From Erysipelotrichaceae bacterium (GTDB lineage: Bacteria > Bacillota_I > Bacilli_A > RFN20 > CAG-449): 64,000 nt of DNA. This document shows, one piece after another, positions 35,057 to 43,136 of this stretch (position 1 is its first letter; every line of letters begins with the position of its first letter). The stretch lies in NCBI GenBank assembly GCA_015059095.1, contig SVBA01000003.1, positions 50,738-114,737 of the forward strand, written 5' to 3'. A model generated the notes under the pieces. That model did not search any database. It had not been told where the DNA came from and saw only the letters and a list, made by a program, of their open reading frames with translations. The translations under genes were made by a program, and so were the position numbers.

Positions 35057-35551
35057 TTCTTTAATAATATATGCTTCTATTAAATTTTCACAATTAATAC
35101 TGTATCCTACTTCATAATCAATTACTATTCCATCATTAATTATTTGTATAACTGGTCTAGATATAAAAACAGTTGAGTTTTTCGCTGAAAAATAGTTGTT
35201 TGCTATAGGCTGATACTTTTGTATTTGATCAATTTTTTTATAATTATTTTCTTTATACACATTTAAACCATATATTATATTTTCACTTTTTTGGATATAT
35301 GGATTTATTATATTATTTATTAACTTATGACAATAAGAACAATCTAAAGAATAAAAAAAGCAGATAAAACTTTCTTTATTCTCAAACTTAAAAATATATT
35401 CTTCAATTTCAATTTCTTTAAATTCTTTTAAAGTTGTTTTTTCTACTTCTATAAATGGAGTTAATTTGTCATACTTATTAACTTCTACTACATTACTACA
35501 ATTAACTAAACAAAATAATAATACTACAAGTACAATTATTCTTTTAGTCAT
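35048..35551 (-). CDS. Putative lipoprotein with thioredoxin-like CxxC motif
   Basis: 167 aa. Lipoprotein signal with lipobox-like 'CLVNC' (Cys 18). A short thioredoxin-fold core follows: hydrophobic strand 'FICFFYSLDCSYCHKLI' with the redox pair CSYC near 69-72, and a later cis-Pro segment 'SRPVIQIINDGIVIDYEVGY' around 130-149. It may work as an extracytoplasmic thiol-disulfide enzyme tethered to the membrane. It overlaps trmL by 8 bases, so the two are co-transcribed. No partner such as CcdA or DsbD is in the window. Confidence 0.7.
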   Translation of the reverse strand: MTKRIIVLVVLLFCLVNCSNVVEVNKYDKLTPFIEVEKTTLKEFKEIEIEEYIFKFENKESFICFFYSLDCSYCHKLINNIINPYIQKSENIIYGLNVYKENNYKKIDQIQKYQPIANNYFSAKNSTVFISRPVIQIINDGIVIDYEVGYSINCENLIEAYIIKEKK

Positions 35552-36068
35552 CTTTTATCTCACTTTCTAGGAAATCTTCTCCTTTAATTGCTTCAAATGT
35601 TGATAAATCAAAATACTCTTGTTGTCTACATGCTTCATAAGCTACAATTGCAACACTATTTGATAAATTCAAGCTTCTTGCATTCATACTCATTGGGATA
35701 CGCATTAATTTATCTTTGTTCCCTCTTAATAATTCATGAGGTATACCACTAGATTCTTTTCCAAACATAAAATAATAATCCTTTGTAACTTTTGATAAAT
35801 CAAAACTAGAATGAGGTCTTGAAGCATATCTAGTTACATAATATATGTCCGCATCTTCATTCTTTTGATAAAATTCTTCTACACTTTCATATACTTCTAA
35901 TTCAACATCATTAATATAGTCCATCCCTGCTCTTTTTAAAGACTTTTCATCTAAAGAGAAACCAAGAGGCTTAATTAAATGTAATGTTGCATTAATCGCC
36001 ATACAAGTTCTAATAATGTTACCTGTATTTTGAGGTATTTCTGGTTGGTAAAGCACAATATGAATCAT
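35544..36068 (-). CDS. trmL: tRNA (cytidine/uridine-34-2'-O)-methyltransferase TrmL
   Basis: 174 aa SPOUT (trefoil-knot) enzyme that methylates the ribose at the wobble base of some Leu tRNAs. N-terminal 'PEIPQNTGNIIRTCMA' near 9-24, 'FGKESSGIP' near 97-105, and 'IPMSMNARSLNLSNSVAIV' near 122-140 form the knot and SAM pocket. Length is normal (about 160-170). AAGGAG precedes the ATG. Confidence 0.93.
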   Translation of the reverse strand: MIHIVLYQPEIPQNTGNIIRTCMAINATLHLIKPLGFSLDEKSLKRAGMDYINDVELEVYESVEEFYQKNEDADIYYVTRYASRPHSSFDLSKVTKDYYFMFGKESSGIPHELLRGNKDKLMRIPMSMNARSLNLSNSVAIVAYEACRQQEYFDLSTFEAIKGEDFLESEIKDD

Positions 36069-36144
36069 AATATTTTTTCTCCTTTAAAAAATTATACCAT
36101 TTTTAATAAAAAAATATATAATATTTTTATAGGAGTATTATACT

Positions 36145-36969
36145 ATGAAAAATATTATAGAAATATGTAGTAAGAAATTAAATGTTACAGTAAATAAAAT
36201 TGAATATTATGAAGGTGGAGTTTCAAATGAGAATTTTTTAATCAATAATAAATATATTTATCGTAGAAAAAAATCATTTCCTCAACCTTTTTATTCTTCC
36301 TTTTGTGAAAAAGAAATTGAAGAATTTATAAAAGACAAAAACATAACTGTTCCATTAGTCTCTATTTTTTCTGATGGAACAAAAATAACTGAATATGTTA
36401 ATGATGCTACAGACTTATCACATACACCAATTACTGATGAACTATTAATAAAAATTGCAAAAAAATTAAAACAATTACATTCATATAATTTCAAAGCATC
36501 AAATGATTTTGATCCTTTTACTAGATTATCATACTATATGGAAAGTAACAAAAATCCATATCGTGAAATAACTGATTTAATTGTTAGTAAAATGAAAAAG
36601 TACTATGAAAACAATGAGTTAGTTTTGTGCCATAATGATTTAGTACCTGGAAACATATTAGTTGTTAATGATGAAGTCAAAATCATTGATTTCGAATATG
36701 CTAGTAATAACCATCCATTCTTCGATGTTATTTCATTCTTAAGTGAAAACAATATTACTGATCCTAAGCAAATTGAATTATTTATTAATACATATTATGA
36801 CAACCAACTTCCTCCGAATATTAGAGAAATGACAGAAGACTTTTATAACTTCCTAGATCTATTATGGTACAATTGGTCTGTTATGATGTACTATAATTTG
36901 CATGAGCCAATTTACTATCAAATTTGTAAAACGAAAGCTTTAAGATTATTAAAATTAGTGAAAGAATAG
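36145..36969 (+). CDS. Choline/ethanolamine kinase-like phosphotransferase (LicA/YtmP type)
   Basis: 274 aa aminoglycoside-phosphotransferase-fold kinase. Catalytic loop 'CHNDLVPGNIL' near 164-174 (HxDxxxxN) and metal-binding 'IIDFEYAS' near 184-191. The N-lobe has 'EGGVSNENFLI'. In Bacillota such proteins include LicA choline kinase and the uncharacterised YtmP. No lic or teichoic-acid choline genes are nearby, so the substrate is unknown. Monocistronic, GGAG before the ATG and a terminator behind. Confidence 0.78.
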   Translation: MKNIIEICSKKLNVTVNKIEYYEGGVSNENFLINNKYIYRRKKSFPQPFYSSFCEKEIEEFIKDKNITVPLVSIFSDGTKITEYVNDATDLSHTPITDELLIKIAKKLKQLHSYNFKASNDFDPFTRLSYYMESNKNPYREITDLIVSKMKKYYENNELVLCHNDLVPGNILVVNDEVKIIDFEYASNNHPFFDVISFLSENNITDPKQIELFINTYYDNQLPPNIREMTEDFYNFLDLLWYNWSVMMYYNLHEPIYYQICKTKALRLLKLVKE

Positions 36970-36992
36970 AGGACTAAATGTTCTCTTTTTTT
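36968..36992 (+). terminator. Terminator after the LicA/YtmP-like kinase gene
   Basis: Stem AGAGGAC/GTTCTCT with one G-U pair and a 5-base loop, followed by a T run. Confidence 0.65.
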
Positions 36993-37413
36993 ATAGTCCG
37001 CATTTTTTAATATTCGGTGGATTATAAAAACAATGTCCCTTGTATCGTCCTACAAAATTTCCATAAAAAGAAGATTTACAGCTATTACCTTTTCCAGGAG
37101 CATAATAATATAAAGCATGAGTTGCTGGATCTGCTCTCCAATAATTAATTGTTCTTAAAGCATATGTTCTTTCTTTTGCATTACTACCACTTTGAAATAA
37201 ATGAGTATTAATACCATCAAACGCGTTTTTAGCGAAAATCACCTCTGTAATTGTTTTTTGTTTTCTAAATTCTTCACATTTTGCAACAACTCTATTTACT
37301 ACAACGTTACCAACTAACTGCATTCCAAATACACCTTCACCTACCGCTTCTGAACGCATTAATCTTGCTAATAAAGAAACTTCTGAAGTAGAATATCTGC
37401 ATCTTAACCCCAT
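36991..37413 (-). CDS. SleB/CwlJ-type cell-wall hydrolase
   Basis: 140 aa, Hydrolase_2 domain only. In the family this domain cleaves spore cortex peptidoglycan. The conserved start 'LLARLMRSEAVGEG' with the catalytic Glu is near 13-26, followed by 'MQLVGNVVVNRV' and 'NAFDGI', and the C-terminal 'HALYYYAPGK' and 'FVGRYKGHCFY'. There is no signal peptide or SPOR/LysM domain, as in CwlJ. The track adds 15 residues; GGTGAT before the ATG at 37413 (MGLRC) fits better. Together with spoIIA it supports a sporulation programme. Confidence 0.82.
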   Translation of the reverse strand: MGLRCRYSTSEVSLLARLMRSEAVGEGVFGMQLVGNVVVNRVVAKCEEFRKQKTITEVIFAKNAFDGINTHLFQSGSNAKERTYALRTINYWRADPATHALYYYAPGKGNSCKSSFYGNFVGRYKGHCFYNPPNIKKCGL

Positions 37414-37463
37414 AATATCACCTATATAAATATATGTAATAAAAATATATTTTTTCACAAAAA

Positions 37464-37483
37464 AAAGTAGGTTTCCCTACTTT
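37464..37483 (-). terminator. Terminator after degV
   Basis: Perfect 8-bp stem AAAGTAGG/CCTACTTT with a 4-base loop and a T run on the minus strand. It contains the degV stop. Confidence 0.85.
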
Positions 37484-38355
37484 AAATATTCATAAATTGA
37501 TTTACCATTAATATTTGGGACAACTAATAATCCAACTGTACCTGGACCACAATGAGCACAAACATTAATTGCTATTGGTTGAACTTTAATTTTATATCCA
37601 GGATACTTTTCTTCGATTTGCTTAATCATAATGTCTAATACTTGCTTATTTGAATCAAAAGCTACAACACTATAATCATATTTTTCAATTGAATGTTCTT
37701 CAAAGAATAAATCTAGCTTTTCAACAAATGCTTTTTTCATATTTCTAGTCATTGTATCTTTTACAAGTTGACCATCTGTTAATGAAATAACCGGCTTTAA
37801 ACCAATCATATTTCCAATTACTGCAATCGCTGGAGAAATTCTACCTCCATTTTTTAAAGCTTTTAGATTCTCAGGTATAAATGAAACTTTAACATTATCA
37901 TTATTTCTTTCATCTACTAATTCTTGTAATTTAAAAATGTCAGTACCCTTCTTAATTTCTTCATAAGCAAATAATACATGAGACAACATTTGAGTACATA
38001 CACTATAAGCATCAATTACAATAATCTTACCTTCAAATTCAGAATTAGAAATATTATTAAACAATTGATTCATTGATGATAATTTACTAGAAATAGTAAA
38101 ATGAACAACATAATCATAACCTTGAGAAAAAATATTATTAAAGTACTCAATTACACTTGAAGGAGGCGGAGTTGAGGTTTTAATAGTTTTTCCTTCTCTC
38201 ATAGCCTTACATAATTCATCTTGATTAATTGTAATGCCATCTAAAAATTCTTCCCCATTAATTATAACGTTTAATGGAAATACAAATATATTTAAGCTAG
38301 AAGCTAATTCTTTACTAATTGTGCATGAAGTGTCAGTTGACAAAGCAATTTTCAT
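37477..38355 (-). CDS. DegV-family fatty-acid-binding protein (FakB-like)
   Basis: 292 aa, full family length. DegV/FakB proteins bind a fatty acid and present it to FakA for phosphorylation. 'STDTSCTIS' at the N-terminus, 'TSTPPPSSVIEYF' (TSxPS lipid-carboxylate motif) near 58-70, 'NGGRIS' near 165-170 and the C-terminal 'HCGPGTVGLL' are all typical. No fakA is in the window. GGTGGTTTT precedes the ATG at 38355, which removes six residues of the track ORF. Confidence 0.9.
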   Translation of the reverse strand: MKIALSTDTSCTISKELASSLNIFVFPLNVIINGEEFLDGITINQDELCKAMREGKTIKTSTPPPSSVIEYFNNIFSQGYDYVVHFTISSKLSSMNQLFNNISNSEFEGKIIVIDAYSVCTQMLSHVLFAYEEIKKGTDIFKLQELVDERNNDNVKVSFIPENLKALKNGGRISPAIAVIGNMIGLKPVISLTDGQLVKDTMTRNMKKAFVEKLDLFFEEHSIEKYDYSVVAFDSNKQVLDIMIKQIEEKYPGYKIKVQPIAINVCAHCGPGTVGLLVVPNINGKSIYEYLK

Positions 38356-38462
38356 ATAAAACCACCATCCCACTTTCTATAAAAAAGTATATCACAAGAT
38401 TTTTTATTTTACAATTTTCTAATCTTTGATTAATAAATAATATTTACTAAGTAAATAAAATA

Positions 38463-39113
38463 TTATCTTTCTAAAATAATATCTAATATTTCCGATGGTT
38501 TTTCTATTAGATAAGTTGGTTTGTTTTCTAAAAACTCTTCTCTAGTAGAATATCCACCATAAAGTACTGCAATTGATTTTAAATTATGGGCTTTGGCTCC
38601 AATAACATCATATTTTCTATCACCAACCATAATTACTTCATCCAAATTGGTTATATTGTTATATTCTAAAGCATGTTTAATTACCTCTTCTTTAGTAATT
38701 CTAACATCTTTTACTGCACCACTAATATAAGTAAAATACTTAGATAAATCAAAATGATCTAGTACAATTTTTGCTAAATGATCAGGTTTGGAAGTGGCAA
38801 CAATTAACTTTATTCCACTTTTAGTTAATTCTTCTAATACTTCTCTTATTCCATCATAAACAGAGTTTTCATAAATCCCTTTTACATTATAATCTTCACG
38901 ATAATACTTAATTGCTAAAGGAACTTGATCTTCAGGAATTCCAAATAAATCTCTAAAAGACTCAGTTAATGGTGGCCCAATAAAAGGAAATAATTGTTTT
39001 CTATCAGTAATAGTAATGCCAAATTTTCCTAATGCATATATAGCAGAGTTAATAATACCAGGACCAGAATCAGTTAAGGTACCATCTAAATCAAATAAAA
39101 CATATTTATACAT
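38463..39113 (-). CDS. HAD phosphatase (Gph/PpaX-like)
   Basis: 216 aa subfamily IA HAD hydrolase with all motifs intact: 'FDLDGTLTDSGP' near 6-17, 'VATSKPDH' near 109, Lys in 'RITKEEV', and 'MVGDRKYDVIGAK' near 163. Similar to phosphoglycolate phosphatase and pyrophosphatase PpaX. AAGGAG supports the ATG at 39113. It is followed immediately upstream in the operon by a degenerate relative. Confidence 0.85.
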   Translation of the reverse strand: MYKYVLFDLDGTLTDSGPGIINSAIYALGKFGITITDRKQLFPFIGPPLTESFRDLFGIPEDQVPLAIKYYREDYNVKGIYENSVYDGIREVLEELTKSGIKLIVATSKPDHLAKIVLDHFDLSKYFTYISGAVKDVRITKEEVIKHALEYNNITNLDEVIMVGDRKYDVIGAKAHNLKSIAVLYGGYSTREEFLENKPTYLIEKPSEILDIILER

Positions 39114-39137
39114 AATATCACTCCTTAACAATAGACA

Positions 39138-39719
39138 TCATAATAAAGATAAAAGATCACAATAATCATTAAAAATATTATCTCCACAATAATCTTTAGA
39201 ATATTCAAAAATTTCTAAATATTCATCATTAAAATCTGTGCTTGAAATTATTAAAACATCTTTAAACGATAAGTTTCTTTCATTTACCAAATGCTCAATT
39301 AGTTTCATTCCATTATGGGGTTCATTATATTTATCTATTCCACTAATTAAATTTGGAGAATAATGATTAACCAAATTATTAACTACATCAATAACTTTAT
39401 TAGCAATAATTCTTACTTCAATATTAAATTCTTTACACTTAAAAAGAAACTCTTGAATGCCATTACTTAAAATACTTTTGTTCATTAATTCTTGTTTATA
39501 GACGCTTTCAAATTTATAAATCTCATCTTCTTCTATCCCTCTAGAAGCACAATCTTCATACAAAGATGAAAGCATTAAAGAAATTGGTTTTCCTAATTCT
39601 AAAGCAATATCATCCTCAGTTACTTCAATATTGAAGGGTTCACTAATTAATATCGACTTAATAATAGAAGTAACATTTATATATTGATCATCAAAATTAA
39701 TAATCACTAATTTTTTCAT
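39138..39719 (-). CDS. Degenerate HAD-like protein, probably catalytically inactive
   Basis: 193 aa, same overall plan as the HAD phosphatase next to it (cap helices, C-terminal Rossmann strands). The catalytic positions are changed. The DxDGTxxD motif reads 'INFDDQYINV' (nucleophile Asp to Asn by alignment), and the GDRxxD motif reads 'ISSTDFNDE'. GGTGATG before the ATG at 39719 shows it has its own ribosome-binding site. It may have become a regulatory or binding partner after duplication; alternatively it is a decaying gene, but the frame is open throughout. Confidence 0.6.
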   Translation of the reverse strand: MKKLVIINFDDQYINVTSIIKSILISEPFNIEVTEDDIALELGKPISLMLSSLYEDCASRGIEEDEIYKFESVYKQELMNKSILSNGIQEFLFKCKEFNIEVRIIANKVIDVVNNLVNHYSPNLISGIDKYNEPHNGMKLIEHLVNERNLSFKDVLIISSTDFNDEYLEIFEYSKDYCGDNIFNDYCDLLSLL

Positions 39720-39819
39720 TATCATCACCTATATTAATATTATATTTATTAAATTAAATTTTAAAGTAAAATCTAAAATATATCTTATTTTAACCTAAAA
39801 ACTCGCTTGTTTTTAAAAA

Positions 39820-39845
39820 AAGACAACTCAAAGATGAGTTGTCTT
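39820..39845 (-). terminator. Terminator at the end of the acyl-CoA/Liv locus
   Basis: Stem AAGACAACTC/GAGTTGTCTT with a 6-base loop, followed on the minus strand by TTTTTTAAAA. Confidence 0.85.
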
Positions 39846-39856
39846 AATAAGTAAAA

Positions 39857-40762
39857 TTATCTTTGAACGTATTCTAAGAAATCTTTTGCTAATTGATCAG
39901 GTAAATCTACTAAGATACTATGAGCACAATCGTCATAATATACTTGTTCAATTTGTTTAATCCAAGTTCTATTTTCACTAGTCATAATTTCTGGAGTAGT
40001 AATATCTTGTCTACCATTAAATGCGATTACAGGGCATTTAATATTCTTAGCAATGTCTTCACCTGGAGCATAGAAAGAAGTTTCTCCTGAAATATTAAAT
40101 CTCATTAATGCCCAGTCAGCATCAACTAAATTTACTTGTTTGCATGTTTCTTCTAAATATACTTCGTTTTCTTCTTCAGAAGGTCTTTTTTTAGATAATG
40201 AAGTATAGATAGTCATGTTCCAAATTGATTCCATGAACTTGTAATTCTTTGTTTGTTGACAAGTGACCATTGGAACAACTGTAACAGGGTCAAGCGCTAA
40301 TTCTTCTTTTGTTTCATAAATTTGACCAACTAAATTTTGGAAAGAAGCATCTTTTTTAAATACTGGATAACCTTTAACAGAACCAGAAGAAATTAGTACC
40401 ATTTTTTCAACTAACGAAGGATATCTAGCTGCAATACTTTGAGATACACAACCACCTAATGACCAACCAGTTAAGATACATTTTTCAACACCTAATTCTT
40501 TTAATAAAGCTACTACATCATCAGCAAGTTCATGTAAAGAATCAATTCTTGTATTGTATGAAGAATCACCATATCCTCTTAAATCTGGAGCAATTACTCT
40601 ATATTCATCAGGAATTCTTTTATATAATGGTTCATAATGATAAGAAGAAGAGAAGTTACCATGAACTAAAACAATAACTTTATCTCCCTTACCTTTTTCA
40701 ACATATGCAATTTTTTCACCATTTGGTAATGTTACATATTTTTTTTCAATTTTTAAAAACAT
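39857..40762 (-). CDS. Alpha/beta-hydrolase fold enzyme 1
   Basis: 301 aa serine hydrolase. Oxyanion 'VHGNFSSSYH' near 33-42, nucleophile elbow 'GWSLGG' near 99-104, acid 'NGRQDITTP' near 250 and His 'CAHSI' near 281. A cap domain lies between about 130 and 230. The nearest general families are enol-lactonases, meta-cleavage hydrolases and esterases. It is the last gene of the leftward acyl-CoA locus, 12 bp after a second hydrolase. Its nucleophile is Ser, not the Cys of PHA synthases. Substrate unknown. Confidence 0.78.
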   Translation of the reverse strand: MFLKIEKKYVTLPNGEKIAYVEKGKGDKVIVLVHGNFSSSYHYEPLYKRIPDEYRVIAPDLRGYGDSSYNTRIDSLHELADDVVALLKELGVEKCILTGWSLGGCVSQSIAARYPSLVEKMVLISSGSVKGYPVFKKDASFQNLVGQIYETKEELALDPVTVVPMVTCQQTKNYKFMESIWNMTIYTSLSKKRPSEEENEVYLEETCKQVNLVDADWALMRFNISGETSFYAPGEDIAKNIKCPVIAFNGRQDITTPEIMTSENRTWIKQIEQVYYDDCAHSILVDLPDQLAKDFLEYVQR

Positions 40763-40773
40763 AATTTTTCTCC

Positions 40774-41595
40774 TTAAATAACAAATTTTGTATCTTTTGC
40801 ATTAGCAAATCCTAATACTAATGAAATAAATAATAATGGATCTTCATACATTGATGCATGACCACAATGAGGTAAAATAACATGATGGGCATTTTTAAGT
40901 TCTTTTACGATTAATTCTTGTTCACAAAGCGGAGTTAAACAATCATATAAAGAAGAAATAACTAATGTTTCATGTTTAATTTTATGAATTTCAGTTCTAA
41001 TATCATGAGATTCAGAACTATTAACTAATCTATTCATTCTTTCTTGGAATGCTTTTGTGCTAAATAAAGGAACTAATACTTTTCTTCTATTTTCCATCCA
41101 TTCTTCTTTTTCTTGATAGAATTTAGAAGAATAAATAACTGGAATTGCTAAATCATAATAAGCATCTCCATCTAAAGTTTTTCCTACTGCATTCCATGCT
41201 CTACCAATATCTCTTAACCAATTACTAGTCCATGCAGCAGCATTAGCTAAAACCAATCTTTCAACATCTTTTGGATAGTATAAAGCATGTCTTAATGCTA
41301 CTTCTCCTCCATAAGAAACACCAACAATTGTTAAATGTTTTAATTCTAAATGTTCAATTAATGCGTGTAAAAGTTCAGCTTGTAAATTATGATCATAAGT
41401 TATTCCATCCATTCTTGATGAATAACCTTGATCCAAAAAATCGACTCTTACTAAAGTGTTTGAACTAATAACAGAATTTTTAAATGTATTCCAAGACGCT
41501 GTAGACATCATAATTCCGTTTAAAAATAGAATTGGTCTACCTTCTCCTTCTATTTCATAATAGACTTCATAGTCTTTAAAATTAAATTTTGGCAT
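40774..41595 (-). CDS. Alpha/beta-hydrolase fold enzyme 2
   Basis: 273 aa. 'FLNGIMMS' takes the oxyanion position (Asn-Gly rather than His-Gly), nucleophile elbow 'GVSYGG' near 93-98, acid 'SSLYDCLTP' near 218, and His 'HCGHASM' near 243. It is only weakly similar to the neighbouring hydrolase. It lies 4 bp after the CoA-transferase gene, so the three are one unit. A lactone, thioester or C-C bond hydrolase of the pathway is possible; nothing in the sequence decides between these. Confidence 0.78.
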   Translation of the reverse strand: MPKFNFKDYEVYYEIEGEGRPILFLNGIMMSTASWNTFKNSVISSNTLVRVDFLDQGYSSRMDGITYDHNLQAELLHALIEHLELKHLTIVGVSYGGEVALRHALYYPKDVERLVLANAAAWTSNWLRDIGRAWNAVGKTLDGDAYYDLAIPVIYSSKFYQEKEEWMENRRKVLVPLFSTKAFQERMNRLVNSSESHDIRTEIHKIKHETLVISSLYDCLTPLCEQELIVKELKNAHHVILPHCGHASMYEDPLLFISLVLGFANAKDTKFVI

Positions 41596-41599
41596 AGTT

Positions 41600-42931
41600 T
41601 TAGCCTCTTGGATAAATAATACCGATTTTAATTGCTTCTTCCATCAATTGTTCACGGAATTTTGGATGAGCAATAGAAATAATTTTTTCAACTCTTTCTC
41701 TAATTGTTGTACCTTTTAAGTTAACACAACCATATTCAGTAACTAAATAATCAATATCATTTCTTGATAATGAAACAGTTGCACCTGGTTTTAATTGACA
41801 TACAATTTTAGAAACTTCTTCTTTTTCACCAGTAGCTGGATTTCTAACCATTGCAGTTGAATATAAAGCAATAAATGATTTACCATTTTTAGACATTTGA
41901 GCACCAATAGCAGTATCAGATTGTCCACCAGTACCACTAAATTGCATTGAACCAATTGATTCAGAACAGCATTGACCAGTAACATCAACTTCTAAAGAAG
42001 TATTAATTGAAACTTGATTATCATTTTGAGCAATAACATAAGGATCATTTACATATGAACCTGCTAAAATAGCACAAGAAGGATTATTATCTAAATAATC
42101 ATACATTTCTCTAGTACCCATAGCAAATGCTGCAACCATCTTTCCTTTATGAGTTTGTTTACATTTACCATTGATTACGCCAGCTTTAGCAAGTTTTACC
42201 ATTTCAGAAGTTAACATTTCAGTATGAATACCTAAATTCTTCTTTCCGTATAATGATTTAGCAACAGCATTTGGAATACCACCAATACCTAATTGTAAAC
42301 AATCTCCGTCTTTGATATGATCAGCAATATATTTACCAATTGCCAAATCTTTTTCATTTGGTTCAGCATCTGGAATTTCAGGAATATCATAATCAACTTC
42401 AATAATATGATCAATATCATTTACATGAATTTCAACATCACCAAATGTTCTAGGACATTTTTTATTACATTCTATAATAACGATATCTGCTGCTTCAATT
42501 GATTCTTTTTCATAAACATTACTTAAAGATAATGAAATATATCCATGTTCATCTGGATAAGTACCATTACCAACATAAATATGTGGTTTAATATGCGCTA
42601 AACGTTTACTTGCAGCAAAGTGTAAGTTATTTGGAATAAATGAAATATTACCTTGCTTATGAGCTTTTCTTAAACCCGGAGCATAGAACCATCCATCAAC
42701 ACCAAAACTTTTACGATATTCTGGATTTTGGAAGAATTCATAAGTGTCCATTGGTAAGCAGTTATTAACTGTAACATTTTCTACTCTATCTGCGATAGTA
42801 TGTAATTGTTTTAAGAAAGCTTTACCTTCTGCAGAACCTAAACCAGTAATAATGTGATCATTACTTCTAACTAGTTTTAATGCTTCCTCTACAGTAATGA
42901 TTTTGTTTTTGTAATCTACCATAATTTTCAC
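41600..42931 (-). CDS. Acetyl-CoA hydrolase/transferase family CoA-transferase (butyryl-CoA:acetate or 4-hydroxybutyrate type)
   Basis: 443 aa, typical of Cat2/But enzymes. Moves CoA between acyl-CoA and acetate or another carboxylate through a glutamyl-CoA intermediate. 'LGIGGIPNAVA' near 212-222, the Glu of 'IHTEMLTSEMV' near 235-245, and 'SGTGGQSDTAIGAQMSKNGK' near 334-353 are family motifs. The N-terminal 'GLGSAEGKAF' is also typical. In this locus it would activate or discharge the acid handled by the acyl-CoA enzymes. Butyryl versus 4-hydroxybutyryl specificity cannot be told by eye. A separate promoter upstream is likely, since a terminator follows livK. Confidence 0.85.
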   Translation of the reverse strand: MKIMVDYKNKIITVEEALKLVRSNDHIITGLGSAEGKAFLKQLHTIADRVENVTVNNCLPMDTYEFFQNPEYRKSFGVDGWFYAPGLRKAHKQGNISFIPNNLHFAASKRLAHIKPHIYVGNGTYPDEHGYISLSLSNVYEKESIEAADIVIIECNKKCPRTFGDVEIHVNDIDHIIEVDYDIPEIPDAEPNEKDLAIGKYIADHIKDGDCLQLGIGGIPNAVAKSLYGKKNLGIHTEMLTSEMVKLAKAGVINGKCKQTHKGKMVAAFAMGTREMYDYLDNNPSCAILAGSYVNDPYVIAQNDNQVSINTSLEVDVTGQCCSESIGSMQFSGTGGQSDTAIGAQMSKNGKSFIALYSTAMVRNPATGEKEEVSKIVCQLKPGATVSLSRNDIDYLVTEYGCVNLKGTTIRERVEKIISIAHPKFREQLMEEAIKIGIIYPRG

Positions 42932-43013
42932 CTAATTTAATATAATATTAAACCCTTTCTTATTATATATACTAAACACCTATTTCTAGATGCATTAATA
43001 TCAACCTTAAACT

Positions 43014-43028
43014 TTCTCTTATAGAGAA
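43014..43028. repeat. Short perfect palindrome upstream of the CoA-transferase gene
   Basis: TTCTCT, TAT, AGAGAA. It lies in the 205-bp gap between livK and the CoA-transferase gene, upstream of a minus-strand TATAAT at about 42970. Possible operator; no other copy noticed. Confidence 0.35.
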
Positions 43029-43064
43029 TTAACTACTATTTATTTGTTTTTTAAAATGAGATAA

Positions 43065-43094
43065 ATCCAATGGGAGAAAAATCCCCCATTGGAT
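43065..43094 (-). terminator. Terminator after livK-like gene
   Basis: Stem ATCCAATGGG/CCCATTGGAT around a short loop, followed on the minus strand by TTATCTCATTTT. The T run is weak, so readthrough into the CoA-transferase gene is possible. Confidence 0.6.
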
Positions 43095-43136
43095 AATAGT
43101 TTTATTTACTAATAATGATATTAATAAATTAATTAA

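Noticed and set aside
40459-40677. Plus-strand ORFs at 40459 and 41271 opposite the hydrolases
   Set aside because: Antisense shadows, His/Leu/Gln-rich with no ribosome-binding sites.
39857-41595. The two hydrolases as PHA synthase or depolymerase, given thiolase/PhaB/PhaJ-like neighbours
   Set aside because: Both have Ser in the nucleophile elbow (GWSLGG, GVSYGG) and normal small-hydrolase length; no PhaC Cys motif, lipase-box partner or phasin is present.
41791-41988. Minus-strand 65-aa ORF inside the CoA-transferase gene
   Set aside because: Out-of-frame reading of a conserved enzyme with Leu-rich nonsense composition.
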